Below are positions 1 through 8,013 of a DNA stretch of 64,000 nt, piece by piece. Location: the NCBI RefSeq assembly GCF_002837275.1, contig NZ_NXIF01000038.1, positions 20,011 through 84,010 of the forward strand, in the 5' to 3' direction. Within the stretch, counting starts at the first letter, position 1, and each line of letters starts with the position of its first letter. Position numbers and translations under genes: made by a program. Origin of the DNA: Malaciobacter halophilus (GTDB lineage: Bacteria > Campylobacterota > Campylobacteria > Campylobacterales > Arcobacteraceae). Below the pieces are notes generated by a model that saw only the letters and a program-made list of their open reading frames with translations, was not told the origin of the DNA and made no database searches.

Positions 1-128
1 ATTAAAAATGAATTATTTGGAACATTACCATGAGAAGTATAACTCCACAAAAATACAACAACTATAAATAGTAGTCCTAATGATAGTTTAGCAAAGCCTG
101 GAAGTGTCTTATCTGTAGCTTTATCCAT
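1..128 (-). CDS. Partial membrane protein, N-terminal end only
   Basis: An open frame on the minus strand starts at ATG 128-126 and runs off the left edge, giving about 42 residues. They begin MDKATDKTLPGFAKLSLG and continue into one hydrophobic stretch (LLFIVVVFLW), so this is probably the N-terminal anchor of a membrane protein. The family cannot be recognised from this fragment. The roughly 280 bases between it and the next gene are very AT-rich and carry only possible promoters. Confidence 0.45.
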   Translation of the reverse strand, partial: MDKATDKTLPGFAKLSLGLLFIVVVFLWSYTSHGNVPNNSFL

Positions 129-411
129 CTTATTGATAGTTTCAAAGTCCAATGTAACCCTTTATGTAACCATTTTGTAATTTAATTTATATAGTATTGT
201 AATGGATAATTCTTTACATAACCTTTAAGAAAGCTTAAAAAATATATAGATTTAATATTTATAATATTTAAATTCTCTATATATTATTCTTTTTGAATTT
301 AGAAATTTAATAGTATTTAAATAGTAAAATAAAATAATTAATTAATGAGTTCTTAAGATTTTATATATATAATGGCTATAAAATATAGAGAAAATACATA
401 AAGGAGTAGTT

Positions 412-633
412 ATGTTAAGTATTAGAATTTTAACAAAAAACGATATTCCTAAAATTGAAGAAATGAAACAAGACTTTAATATATTTAGAGTAGTTGATAC
501 TAAAAAAGGTAAACTTGAAATGGTTGAATTCTTCAATAAAGATGGAGTATTTAGAGGTTTTGGTAGAGATACTAAAGCAGCTTATAAAAAAGCAAAAAGA
601 GCGGTAATTAAATATTACAAAAGTAGTAAATAA
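412..633 (+). CDS. Small basic hypothetical protein (73 aa)
   Basis: This short lysine-rich protein has no signal peptide, membrane segment or Cys motif, and I do not recognise the family. The ATG follows a good ribosome-binding site (AAAGGAG, 7 bases upstream), and a -10-like TATAAT lies at 368-373. The gene ends inside a hairpin that it shares with the convergent helicase gene. The middle (VEFFNKDGVFRGFGRD) and the helical Lys/Arg C-terminus could bind nucleic acid, but that is only a guess from composition. Because of the RBS, clean stop and terminator I regard it as a real gene. Confidence 0.6.
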   Translation: MLSIRILTKNDIPKIEEMKQDFNIFRVVDTKKGKLEMVEFFNKDGVFRGFGRDTKAAYKKAKRAVIKYYKSSK

Positions 634-658
634 AGAAGGGAATACCTTCTTTATTTTT
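632..658. terminator. Shared convergent terminator
   Basis: An 8-bp perfect stem (AAAGAAGG / CCTTCTTT) with loop GAATA is followed by ATTTTT on the plus strand. It overlaps the stop of the small protein upstream and abuts the stop of the convergent helicase gene, so it probably ends transcription from the left. Confidence 0.7.
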
Positions 659-2093
659 AGTTACTTCTTCGTCTTCTATTTGAAGAATTAGATTTACTTC
701 TATTTCTAAAGTTTCCACCTCTTCTTCTGTGGTTTCCACCTCTTCTATTATCTCTTCCTCCGTGTCTTGCAGCACTTTCAATTAGTTTTTGAATATCTTT
801 ATGCGATTTACCAATTGAGTTATTACCCTTAACATAAGTTGAGTTTGTAAGCATTGAAGCTAGTTTAAATGCAATTGTAGAAATATCATAATCTTCTTTA
901 AGCTCTTCTACTATTTTAAGTGCAGCTTCATCAACCTCTTGCTCTTTAATTTTTCCAATTAAAGTAGTAGTTTTTTTATCTTTAACTGACTTGATATTTG
1001 GAATAGTTTTAGCTTCAAGTTTTCCACCAGTTGTTTTTTGAATCTTTTGTAACATTCTAAATTCATGAGGAGTTACAATTGAAACTGCCATTCCATCTTT
1101 TCCTGCTCTTCCTGTTCTTCCAATTCTATGAACATAACTTTCAGAATCAAATGGTAAGTGGTAATTAAATACATGCGTTACATCATTTACATCTAAACCA
1201 CGAGCAGCAACATCAGTAGCTATTAGTACTTCAAGTCTTCCCTTTTTAAAAGCATTAATTGCTTCTTCTCTTTGTCTTTGTTCCATGTCTCCATGAAGAC
1301 CTTTTGCACTAAAGCCTTGAGATACTAAAAATGTAGAAAGTCTATCAACTTCTTTTTTTGTTCGACAAAAAATAATAGATTTCTCTGGATTTTTATAATC
1401 ATATAATCTTAGTAGGGCATCATCTCTTTCATACTCATCTACTACATAAAATGATTGTTTGATTTTTGAGTTTGTTATTTCACTTTTTGTAATAGTAATA
1501 AACTCTGGTTCATTTAATATATTTTTTGCTAATTGCTTAATTGCACTTGGCATAGTTGCTGAAAACATAAGTGTTTGTCTATTTTCTGGCATATATGTAA
1601 ATATCTCTTTAATATCATCTAAAAATCCCATATCTAGCATTTCATCTGCTTCATCAAGAATCACAAAGTTAGGCTTGATTTCTATTTTTTTACCTCTTAA
1701 TAAGTCTAAAAACCTACCAGGAGTTGCTATTAAAACTGAAGCATTAGAGATATGCTTTAATTGTCTGCTATATGATTGTCCACCATAAACTGTTGCAGTA
1801 TTTATATTTAGATTTTTACCAAACTTAAATAACTCATCTGATACTTGCATCGCAAGTTCTCTTGTAGGAACAATTACAACTGTTTCTACTTCTTTATTGC
1901 ACTTCATCATATTTAAAACTGGTAAACCAAATGCTGCAGTTTTTCCTGTACCTGTATGAGCTTGACCAACTATATCTTTTCCTTTTAAAATAACAGGAAT
2001 TGCATCTTGCTGAATTGGACTAGGCTCTTTAAAACCTGCATCATCAATTGATTTTTGTAAATTTGTTTTGAAATTGAACTCTTTAAAAGTCAC
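657..2093 (-). CDS. DEAD-box ATP-dependent RNA helicase
   Basis: This 478-residue protein has the full set of DEAD-box motifs: Q motif (GFKEPSPIQQ, residues 20-29), Walker A AHTGTGKT (45-52), PTREL (76-80), DEAD (147-150), SAT (178-180) and the C-terminal HRIGRTGRAG. It should use ATP to unwind short RNA duplexes in the cytoplasm, probably in ribosome assembly or mRNA turnover. After the two RecA-like lobes come about 70 residues of linker and an Arg/Gly/Asn-rich tail (RRGGNHRRRGGN), typical of CsdA/RhlE-like helicases that hold RNA with a disordered basic end. I cannot decide between the deaD and rhlE names. It is transcribed alone; 220 bases of AT-rich sequence separate it from accC. Confidence 0.95.
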   Translation of the reverse strand: MTFKEFNFKTNLQKSIDDAGFKEPSPIQQDAIPVILKGKDIVGQAHTGTGKTAAFGLPVLNMMKCNKEVETVVIVPTRELAMQVSDELFKFGKNLNINTATVYGGQSYSRQLKHISNASVLIATPGRFLDLLRGKKIEIKPNFVILDEADEMLDMGFLDDIKEIFTYMPENRQTLMFSATMPSAIKQLAKNILNEPEFITITKSEITNSKIKQSFYVVDEYERDDALLRLYDYKNPEKSIIFCRTKKEVDRLSTFLVSQGFSAKGLHGDMEQRQREEAINAFKKGRLEVLIATDVAARGLDVNDVTHVFNYHLPFDSESYVHRIGRTGRAGKDGMAVSIVTPHEFRMLQKIQKTTGGKLEAKTIPNIKSVKDKKTTTLIGKIKEQEVDEAALKIVEELKEDYDISTIAFKLASMLTNSTYVKGNNSIGKSHKDIQKLIESAARHGGRDNRRGGNHRRRGGNFRNRSKSNSSNRRRRSN

Positions 2094-2288
2094 TTCTTAC
2101 CTTCGTATATTTGAATTTAAAATACACTTTATATAACTTCTTTTTTGTTCTTTTTTTTAAAAAAATTTATGATAAATAATTGGGTGTCAATAATTTAAAA
2201 TCTCTGAGTTGAAATCAAAGTAAAATAGGTATATAACTGTGTATAATTGCCCAATTATATCTAATTTTATATAAATTTAAGCTTTAGA

Positions 2289-2320
2289 GTTAAAGTAAGG
2301 CTTATTGCCCTACTTTTAAC
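2289..2320 (-). terminator. Hairpin at the end of accBC
   Basis: An imperfect inverted repeat (GTTAAAGTAAGGC / GCCCTACTTTTAAC, one bulge and one mismatch) overlaps the accC stop. The U-tract on the minus strand is weak, so it may stabilise the 3' end rather than act as a strong terminator. Confidence 0.4.
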
Positions 2321-3656
2321 CTTTGTAGTTTTCTAAGTATTTTGTATCGTAGTTATTATTTTTAAAATCATCATTTTGCATCATTTTCATATGAAATGGA
2401 ATAGTTGTTTTAATTCCTTCTACTTCAAATTCATTTAATGCTCTTTTCATAATATTAATCGCTTTATCTCTATCTCTTCCCCAAACAATTAGTTTTCCAA
2501 TCATTGAGTCATAATATGGAGGAACATCATAGTTTGTGTAAACATGAGAATCAACTCTTACATTTCTTCCACCAGGAACCATCCATTGTTTTACTTTTCC
2601 TGGACAAGGTAAGAATGTAATAGGGTCTTCTGCTGTAATTCTACACTCAATTGCATGACCTCTAAATTTAATCTCTTCTTGCGGTGGAACTTTTTCCCCT
2701 TCAGCAACTTTAATCATAAGTTCAATTATGTCAATTCCTGATACCATCTCTGATACTGGATGTTCTACTTGAAGTCTTGTATTCATCTCCATAAAGTAGA
2801 AGTTTTGCTTGTCATCTGCTAAGAATTCAAATGTTCCAGCACCTTCATAATTTAAGTATTTAGTAGCTTTAACTGCAACATCTAAAAGTTTTTGTCTTGT
2901 TTCTTCATTTAATAAAATTGCAGGTGATTCTTCAATAACTTTTTGGTGTCTTCTTTGTAATGAACAATCTCTTTCACCAATATGAATTGCATTACCATGT
3001 GAGTCACCAACAACTTGAACTTCAATATGTCTTGGATTATTGATAAATCTTTCTAAATACATAGTTCCATCACCAAAAGCTGCAAGGGCTTCAGAAGAAG
3101 CTGACATGAATAGTTGATCAAATTCTGACTCTTCATTAATAAGTCTCATTCCTCTACCACCACCACCAGCAGCAGCTTTAGCCATAATTGGATAACCAAT
3201 TTGCTTTGCAATTTCTCTTCCTTCATCTAGTGAATGAATAGCTCCTTCACTACCAGGAACAACAGGAACACCTGCTCTTACCATCTCTTCTTTAGCTTTT
3301 GATTTATCAGCCATTTTTTCCATAACTTCAACAGAAGGACCAATAAATTTAATACCATGTAATCTACAAATCTCAACAAAGTCTTGATTTTCAGATAAGA
3401 AACCATAACCAGGGAAAATTGCATCACAACCTGTCATTTCAGCTGCTGTAATTATTGCTGGAATATTTAAGTAAGAATCTACTGATTTAGCTCCACCAAT
3501 ACAAACTGCTTCATCTGCATGTTTTAAATAAGATGCATTCTTATCACCTGCACTATAAACTGCAACTGAAGTTTTTCCCATCTCTCTAATTGTTCTAATA
3601 GCTCTTTGAACAATTTCACCTCTATTAGCTATTAAAATTTTCTTAATTTCGGCCAT
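2316..3656 (-). CDS. accC: Acetyl-CoA carboxylase, biotin carboxylase subunit
   Basis: AccC carboxylates the biotin carried by AccB, using ATP and bicarbonate, in the first step of fatty-acid synthesis. The 446-residue length is standard. Visible features are the N-terminal IANRGEI, the ATP-grasp glycine loop AAAGGGGRGM at about residue 160, and the catalytic region EMNTRLQVEHPV at about 290. It lies 13 bp downstream of accB on the same strand, the usual accB-accC operon. The carboxyltransferase genes accA and accD are not in the window. Confidence 0.97.
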   Translation of the reverse strand: MAEIKKILIANRGEIVQRAIRTIREMGKTSVAVYSAGDKNASYLKHADEAVCIGGAKSVDSYLNIPAIITAAEMTGCDAIFPGYGFLSENQDFVEICRLHGIKFIGPSVEVMEKMADKSKAKEEMVRAGVPVVPGSEGAIHSLDEGREIAKQIGYPIMAKAAAGGGGRGMRLINEESEFDQLFMSASSEALAAFGDGTMYLERFINNPRHIEVQVVGDSHGNAIHIGERDCSLQRRHQKVIEESPAILLNEETRQKLLDVAVKATKYLNYEGAGTFEFLADDKQNFYFMEMNTRLQVEHPVSEMVSGIDIIELMIKVAEGEKVPPQEEIKFRGHAIECRITAEDPITFLPCPGKVKQWMVPGGRNVRVDSHVYTNYDVPPYYDSMIGKLIVWGRDRDKAINIMKRALNEFEVEGIKTTIPFHMKMMQNDDFKNNNYDTKYLENYKG

Positions 3657-3669
3657 ATTTAGCTCTTTC

Positions 3670-4134
3670 TTATAATTTTTCTATTGTAAACAGTGGCATA
3701 TCAAATTCAACTGGATCAGCATCATTTACTAATACTTCTAAAATTTTACAATCACACTCAGCTTCTACTTCGTTCATAATTTTCATAGCTTCTAAGATAC
3801 ATAAAGTATCACCTTTTTTAACTGTATCCCCTGGTTTTACAAATGCTGAAGAATCAGGTGATGGAGCAGCGTAAAATGTTCCTACCATTGGTGAATTGAT
3901 AGTATCAGAACAAGTTTGAGTACTCTTTTCAGTAGTACAAGAAGTTTCAACTGGTGCACTTATACTTGGAGAAGGAGCAGCAATTTGTTGTGCTACAGGT
4001 GCAGAAGCAACTTCAACAGTTCCATCAAATCCTTTCCCCATAGAAATCTCAAAATCGCTCTCTTTTATTTTTAGTTTATTAAGTTCACTTTTGTCAAATA
4101 CTTTAATTAGTTCTTTAATTTCTTTAAAATCCAT
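3670..4134 (-). CDS. accB: Biotin carboxyl carrier protein of acetyl-CoA carboxylase
   Basis: This 154-residue protein carries the biotin arm between AccC and the carboxyltransferase. The biotinyl domain occupies about residues 78-154 and contains the target lysine in EAMKIMNE (K118). The N-terminal 30 residues form a charged helix, joined by an Ala/Pro/Ser/Thr-rich linker (about 42-80) typical of BCCPs. It is the first gene of the accBC operon and is divergent from the dCMP deaminase gene. Confidence 0.97.
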   Translation of the reverse strand: MDFKEIKELIKVFDKSELNKLKIKESDFEISMGKGFDGTVEVASAPVAQQIAAPSPSISAPVETSCTTEKSTQTCSDTINSPMVGTFYAAPSPDSSAFVKPGDTVKKGDTLCILEAMKIMNEVEAECDCKILEVLVNDADPVEFDMPLFTIEKL

Positions 4135-4159
4135 GACGTACCTTTTTTGATTAATTTTC

Positions 4160-4172
4160 GCTATAATATAGC
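4160..4172. promoter_or_regulatory. Divergent promoter dyad between accB and the deaminase
   Basis: The perfect dyad GCTATAATATAGC contains TATAAT on the plus strand and a TATATT-like box on the minus strand. It sits in the 78-bp gap between the two divergent genes and could supply -10 elements for both. No good -35 is seen, as is common in these AT-rich genomes. Confidence 0.4.
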
Positions 4173-4212
4173 AAAAAAATGATTATAAACCAATTTAATC
4201 TATGGAGTTTAA

Positions 4213-4656
4213 GTGTTAAGTGATAGAAATTTTATAAATATTGCTCATGAGATAGCAAGTGCATCAAAATGTGTGTCAAAACAAGTTGGTGCAGTAATAG
4301 TAAAAGATGGAAGAATACTTTCAACAGGATATAATGGAACACCAGCTGGATATGTAAACTGTTGCGAACATTGGGAAGGTGAATATACAAAAGAGCACCA
4401 TGATTGGTCAAAAACTTATGAGATTCATGCAGAGATGAATGCAATTATTTGGGCAGCAAGAAATGGAATTAGTATTGAAGGTGCCACTATTTATGTAACT
4501 TTAGAACCTTGTGCAGATTGTTCAAAAAATTTAATTGCAAGTGGTATTAAAAGAATAGTTTATGATAGAGCTTATGAACATACTAATTCAGATGTAGTTA
4601 CAAAGTTCATAAAAGATAATGGTGTAATAATAGAACAAATTGTTCAATGCAGTTAG
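4213..4656 (+). CDS. dCMP deaminase (ComEB-like cytidine/deoxycytidylate deaminase)
   Basis: This 147-residue zinc deaminase has the catalytic HAE motif (H72, E74) and the zinc cysteines in PCADC (C100, C103). The NGTPAGYVNC and WSKTYEIHAEMNAI segments are typical of dCMP deaminases, which make dUMP for thymidylate synthesis. The chosen start is a GTG at 4213 with TGGAG a few bases upstream, giving MLSDRNF. Its last codons overlap the start of the methyltransferase gene by 10 bases, so the two are probably co-translated. Confidence 0.85.
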   Translation: MLSDRNFINIAHEIASASKCVSKQVGAVIVKDGRILSTGYNGTPAGYVNCCEHWEGEYTKEHHDWSKTYEIHAEMNAIIWAARNGISIEGATIYVTLEPCADCSKNLIASGIKRIVYDRAYEHTNSDVVTKFIKDNGVIIEQIVQCS

Positions 4657-5210
4657 ATAATCACACTTTTTATAAACAAGCTATTTTAAAATATGGAATA
4701 ACAGCAAGGGGAGTTCACTGGAACTCCAAATTTTCCCAATATGTAAGGTTTGAGGTTATTTCAAAATATATAAATCAAGAGCAAAATATAAGTATTATTG
4801 ATGCTGGTTGTGGTTTTGCAGAGTACTTAAATTTCTTACAAAATAGAAAACTTTATTTTAAAAGTTATATTGGAATAGATTGTGAAGAGCATATGATTCA
4901 AATCAGTAAAACAAGATTTCCAAACTATAAATTTTATAAGCTTGATGTATTAAATGATAAATTACCTTTTGCAGACTATTATATTTGTAGTGGAGCTATG
5001 AATTTATTGACTCAAGTACAGATGAAAAGTTTTATTAAAAACTGTTTTTTTGCAAGCAATAAAGGTTTTGTTTTTAATTTTTTAAAAACTCATAGCTTTA
5101 CTAATATAAATAAAGATAATATTTTAAGTTATTGTAAAAAACTAAGTAATAAAGTTAGTGTAGAAGATAATTATTTAGAAAATGATTGTACTATTTTTCT
5201 TGAAAAATAG
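4647..5210 (+). CDS. Class I SAM-dependent methyltransferase
   Basis: This is a 187-residue protein with the SAM-binding motif I IIDAGCGFAEYL near residue 50 and an acidic IGIDCE strand 25 residues later. The substrate cannot be deduced. It overlaps the deaminase gene by 10 bp and is followed directly by an intrinsic terminator, so the two form a short operon. There is no signal peptide or membrane segment, so it should be cytoplasmic. Confidence 0.7.
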   Translation: MQLDNHTFYKQAILKYGITARGVHWNSKFSQYVRFEVISKYINQEQNISIIDAGCGFAEYLNFLQNRKLYFKSYIGIDCEEHMIQISKTRFPNYKFYKLDVLNDKLPFADYYICSGAMNLLTQVQMKSFIKNCFFASNKGFVFNFLKTHSFTNINKDNILSYCKKLSNKVSVEDNYLENDCTIFLEK

Positions 5211-5228
5211 CCTAAAAAAGGCATTTTT
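5203..5228 (+). terminator. Intrinsic terminator after the methyltransferase gene
   Basis: The stem AAAAAT-A-GCC / GGC-ATTTTT (one bulged A, loop TAAAAAA) begins in the last codons of the methyltransferase gene. The T-rich right arm forms the U-tract. It separates this operon from the lactate genes. Confidence 0.65.
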
Positions 5229-5238
5229 GATAAGAATA

Positions 5239-5269
5239 TCATAACTTTTTCATATTTGTAGTGTAAAAT
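5239..5269 (+). promoter_or_regulatory. Putative response-regulator site and promoter of lutABC
   Basis: TCATA occurs at 5239-5243 and again at 5250-5254, exactly 11 bp apart. A -10-like TAAAAT at 5264-5269 begins 14 bp after the start of the second repeat. The same half-site in longer form lies in front of the TRAP transporter genes, so both may be targets of the two-component system encoded between them. The repeat is short, so on its own this is weak. Confidence 0.4.
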
Positions 5270-5293
5270 CTGTTATAACTAAAAGGAGTTTGC

Positions 5294-6040
5294 ATGAAAA
5301 TTGGATTATTTATACCTTGTTTTATGAATGAGCTTTATCCAGATATATGTATGGCAACACTTAAAATCTTAAAAGAACAAAATTTAGATGTTGATTACCC
5401 TATGAGTCAAACTTGCTGTGGTCAACCAATGGCTAATTCAGGCTGTTCAAAAGATGTTGAGACATTAGCAAAACAGTTTGTAGAGAACTTTAAAGATTAT
5501 GATTATATTGTTGCTCCAAGTGGTTCTTGTGTTTCTATGGTAAAAGAGCATTATGAACCATTTTTTCACAATGATAGTGATTACAATAAAGTAAAAACAT
5601 CAATATATGAGATTTGTGAGTTTTTACATGATATTATAAAAGTTGAGAAGTTTGATGTGAGTTTCCCTCATAAAGTAGGGGTACACAATTCATGTCATGG
5701 GCATAGAATGCTTAAACTTGGAAGTGCTAGTGAGCTTAATATTCCTTATGAATCTAAATTAAAAAATCTATTAGCCTTAGTAAAAGATATTGAAATAGTT
5801 TCTTTAAAAAGAGATGATGAGTGCTGTGGTTTTGGTGGAACATTTAGTGTAACAGAAGAGGATATTTCAGTTGCTATGGGGAAAGATAGAATTAAAGATC
5901 ACATAGATTCTCAAGCACAAGTAATAACAGGTGCAGATATGTCTTGTTTGATGCATATGGATGGAATTATTAATAGAAATAATGAAAATATTAAAGTTAT
6001 GCATATAGTTGAAATACTTGCAGGAGTTAAATATGAGTAA
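5294..6040 (+). CDS. lutA: L-lactate utilisation Fe-S protein LutA (LldE)
   Basis: This 248-residue cysteine-rich CCG-domain protein has CCGQP (C41, C42) and a second motif CCGFGG at about 178, the paired Cys sites of the LutA/LldE and heterodisulfide-reductase subunit B family. With LutB and LutC it oxidises L-lactate to pyruvate at the cytoplasmic side, passing electrons toward quinone. AAAAGGAG precedes the ATG. The stop overlaps the LutB start (ATG AGTAA), so the three lut genes are tightly coupled. Confidence 0.9.
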   Translation: MKIGLFIPCFMNELYPDICMATLKILKEQNLDVDYPMSQTCCGQPMANSGCSKDVETLAKQFVENFKDYDYIVAPSGSCVSMVKEHYEPFFHNDSDYNKVKTSIYEICEFLHDIIKVEKFDVSFPHKVGVHNSCHGHRMLKLGSASELNIPYESKLKNLLALVKDIEIVSLKRDDECCGFGGTFSVTEEDISVAMGKDRIKDHIDSQAQVITGADMSCLMHMDGIINRNNENIKVMHIVEILAGVKYE

Positions 6041-7409
6041 TAAACATCCACAAAATGCAAAAGAGTTTGTTGCAAATGATGAAAGAATGCATTGGCATGA
6101 CCAAGCTTTATGGTTTGTAAGAGAGAAAAGAGATAAGGCAACTAAATCTATTCCTGAGTGGGAACAAATAAGAGAGTATGCAAATAGTATCAAAACTCAT
6201 ACAATGGCAAATCTTGATAAATATTTATTAGAGTTTGAAAAAAATGCTACAAACAAAGGAATAACTGTTCATTGGGCAAAAGATGCGCAAGAACATAATG
6301 AGATTATGTATAAAATCTTATCAAAAAACAGTGTTAAAAAAGTAGTAAAATCAAAATCTATGTTAACTGAGGAGTGCCACTTAAATCCTTTTTTAGAAGA
6401 AAAAGGAATAGAAGTTGTTGATTCAGATTTAGGAGAAAGAATTGTTCAACTGAGAAAAGAGCCACCTTCTCATATAGTTTTACCTGCAATACATTTGAAA
6501 AAGCAAGATGTTTCTGATACTTTTCATGAAAAAATGGGAACACAAAAAGGTAATTATGACCCTACTTATCTAACAAGAGCTGCAAGAGCTGATTTAAGAC
6601 AAAAGTTTTTAGATGCAGATGCAGGAATTACGGGAGTTAATTTTGCAATTGCAGATACAGGAGCAGTTGTAGTTTGCACAAATGAGGGTAATGCTGATAT
6701 GGGTGCAAATTTACCAAAACTTCATATTGCTTCTATGGGAATAGAAAAAGTTATTCCAAGATTAGAAGATTTAGGAGTATTTACAAGATTACTTGCAAGA
6801 AGTGCCACAGGACAAGCTATTACTTCATATACATCTCATTTTGCTGGGCCAGTTGAGGGTGGACAGATGCATATTATAATTGTAGATAACAAACGAACAC
6901 CTTTTTTACAGTCTCAAAAGTATCAAAAAGCATTAAACTGTATTAGATGTGGAGCATGTATGAATACTTGTCCTATTTATAGAAGAAGTGGAGGGCATTC
7001 ATATGAGTATGTTATTCCAGGACCTATTGGTTCAACTTTAGGAACATTTAGAGACCCTAAGAAACATAAAACTCTATCATTTGCTTGTACTTTATGTGGT
7101 TCTTGTTCTCATGTTTGTCCTGTAAAAATTGATTTGGATTCACAACTGTATAATCATAGACAAGATTTAACAGCACAAGATATTATTGATTCTAAAAAGA
7201 AGTTTGCAATGAAAGCAACATCTTGGCTAATGTCTCATCCTTTATTATTTGATATTGCAGGAAAAGTAGCAAGAAAAATAGTTCCTATTCTTCCAAAATC
7301 ATTTATTTATAATAAAGCAAATGTTTGGGGAAAACAAAGAGATTTACCACCAATGCCAAAAAATAGCTTTAAAGAGTTATATAAAAAAGGATTAGAAGAT
7401 GACAAGTAA
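6033..7409 (+). CDS. lutB: L-lactate utilisation iron-sulfur protein LutB (LldF)
   Basis: LutB is the ferredoxin-like core of the LutABC lactate oxidase. Two 4Fe-4S motifs are visible near the C-terminal third: CIRCGACMNTCP and CTLCGSCSHVCP. The N-terminal part is the LUD domain (MSNKHPQNAKEF onward). I start at ATG 6033, which follows AGGAG and overlaps the lutA stop; an in-frame TTG eight codons earlier lies inside lutA and lacks an RBS. From 6033 the protein is 458 residues, normal for the family. Its stop overlaps the lutC start. Confidence 0.92.
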   Translation: MSNKHPQNAKEFVANDERMHWHDQALWFVREKRDKATKSIPEWEQIREYANSIKTHTMANLDKYLLEFEKNATNKGITVHWAKDAQEHNEIMYKILSKNSVKKVVKSKSMLTEECHLNPFLEEKGIEVVDSDLGERIVQLRKEPPSHIVLPAIHLKKQDVSDTFHEKMGTQKGNYDPTYLTRAARADLRQKFLDADAGITGVNFAIADTGAVVVCTNEGNADMGANLPKLHIASMGIEKVIPRLEDLGVFTRLLARSATGQAITSYTSHFAGPVEGGQMHIIIVDNKRTPFLQSQKYQKALNCIRCGACMNTCPIYRRSGGHSYEYVIPGPIGSTLGTFRDPKKHKTLSFACTLCGSCSHVCPVKIDLDSQLYNHRQDLTAQDIIDSKKKFAMKATSWLMSHPLLFDIAGKVARKIVPILPKSFIYNKANVWGKQRDLPPMPKNSFKELYKKGLEDDK

Positions 7410-7983
7410 AGAGCAAATTCTAGCTAAAATTAAACAAAATAATGTTGTAAAAGATATGCCTCTTCCATCTTATGATAACTTTGGAATTACATTTGAAGAT
7501 AAGTTTCATATGTTTTCTCAAATGCTTGAAAATGTTGGAGGAAAAGCCTTAGATATAAAAAAAGAAGATTTAGACCAAACAATTAAAGAGCTTTATCCTG
7601 AAGCAAAAATAGTAGCTACAAATGTTGAAACTTGTTCTTTAGGAACATTTGATGCAAATGCACAAGAGGATGTACATAATTTAAAAGATATTGATTTATG
7701 TATTGTAAAAGGAAATTTTGCCGTTGCAGAAAATGGTGCTGTATGGCTGAAAAATAAACAAAATAGACATAGAGGTTTATATTTTATTTCTGAAAATATT
7801 GTTATTGTAGTAAAAAAAGAGGATATTTTAAATAATATGCACGAAGCATATGAAAAGTTATCTTTTGATGAATCTGGTTATGGAGTGTTTGTTAGTGGAC
7901 CTTCAAAAACTGCAGATATTGAACAATCTTTAGTAATTGGAGCACATGGACCAAAATCAGGATATGTAATTTTTATTTCATAA
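7399..7983 (+). CDS. lutC: L-lactate utilisation protein LutC (LldG)
   Basis: This 194-residue LUD-domain protein is the third subunit of the LutABC lactate oxidation complex. The characteristic GNFAVAENGAVWL and the C-terminal SGPSKTADIEQSLVIGAHGP match the family. It overlaps the end of lutB by 11 bp and is followed after 30 bp by the sensor kinase gene, which suggests that the lut genes and their regulator are one transcript. Confidence 0.9.
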   Translation: MTSKEQILAKIKQNNVVKDMPLPSYDNFGITFEDKFHMFSQMLENVGGKALDIKKEDLDQTIKELYPEAKIVATNVETCSLGTFDANAQEDVHNLKDIDLCIVKGNFAVAENGAVWLKNKQNRHRGLYFISENIVIVVKKEDILNNMHEAYEKLSFDESGYGVFVSGPSKTADIEQSLVIGAHGPKSGYVIFIS

Positions 7984-8013
7984 TGATATAATATAGGCTT
8001 AAAGGATTATATT

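Noticed and set aside
6009..6032. Longer N-terminus for LutB
   Set aside because: The extra eight codons begin with TTG inside lutA without an RBS, while ATG 6033 has AGGAG at the right distance.
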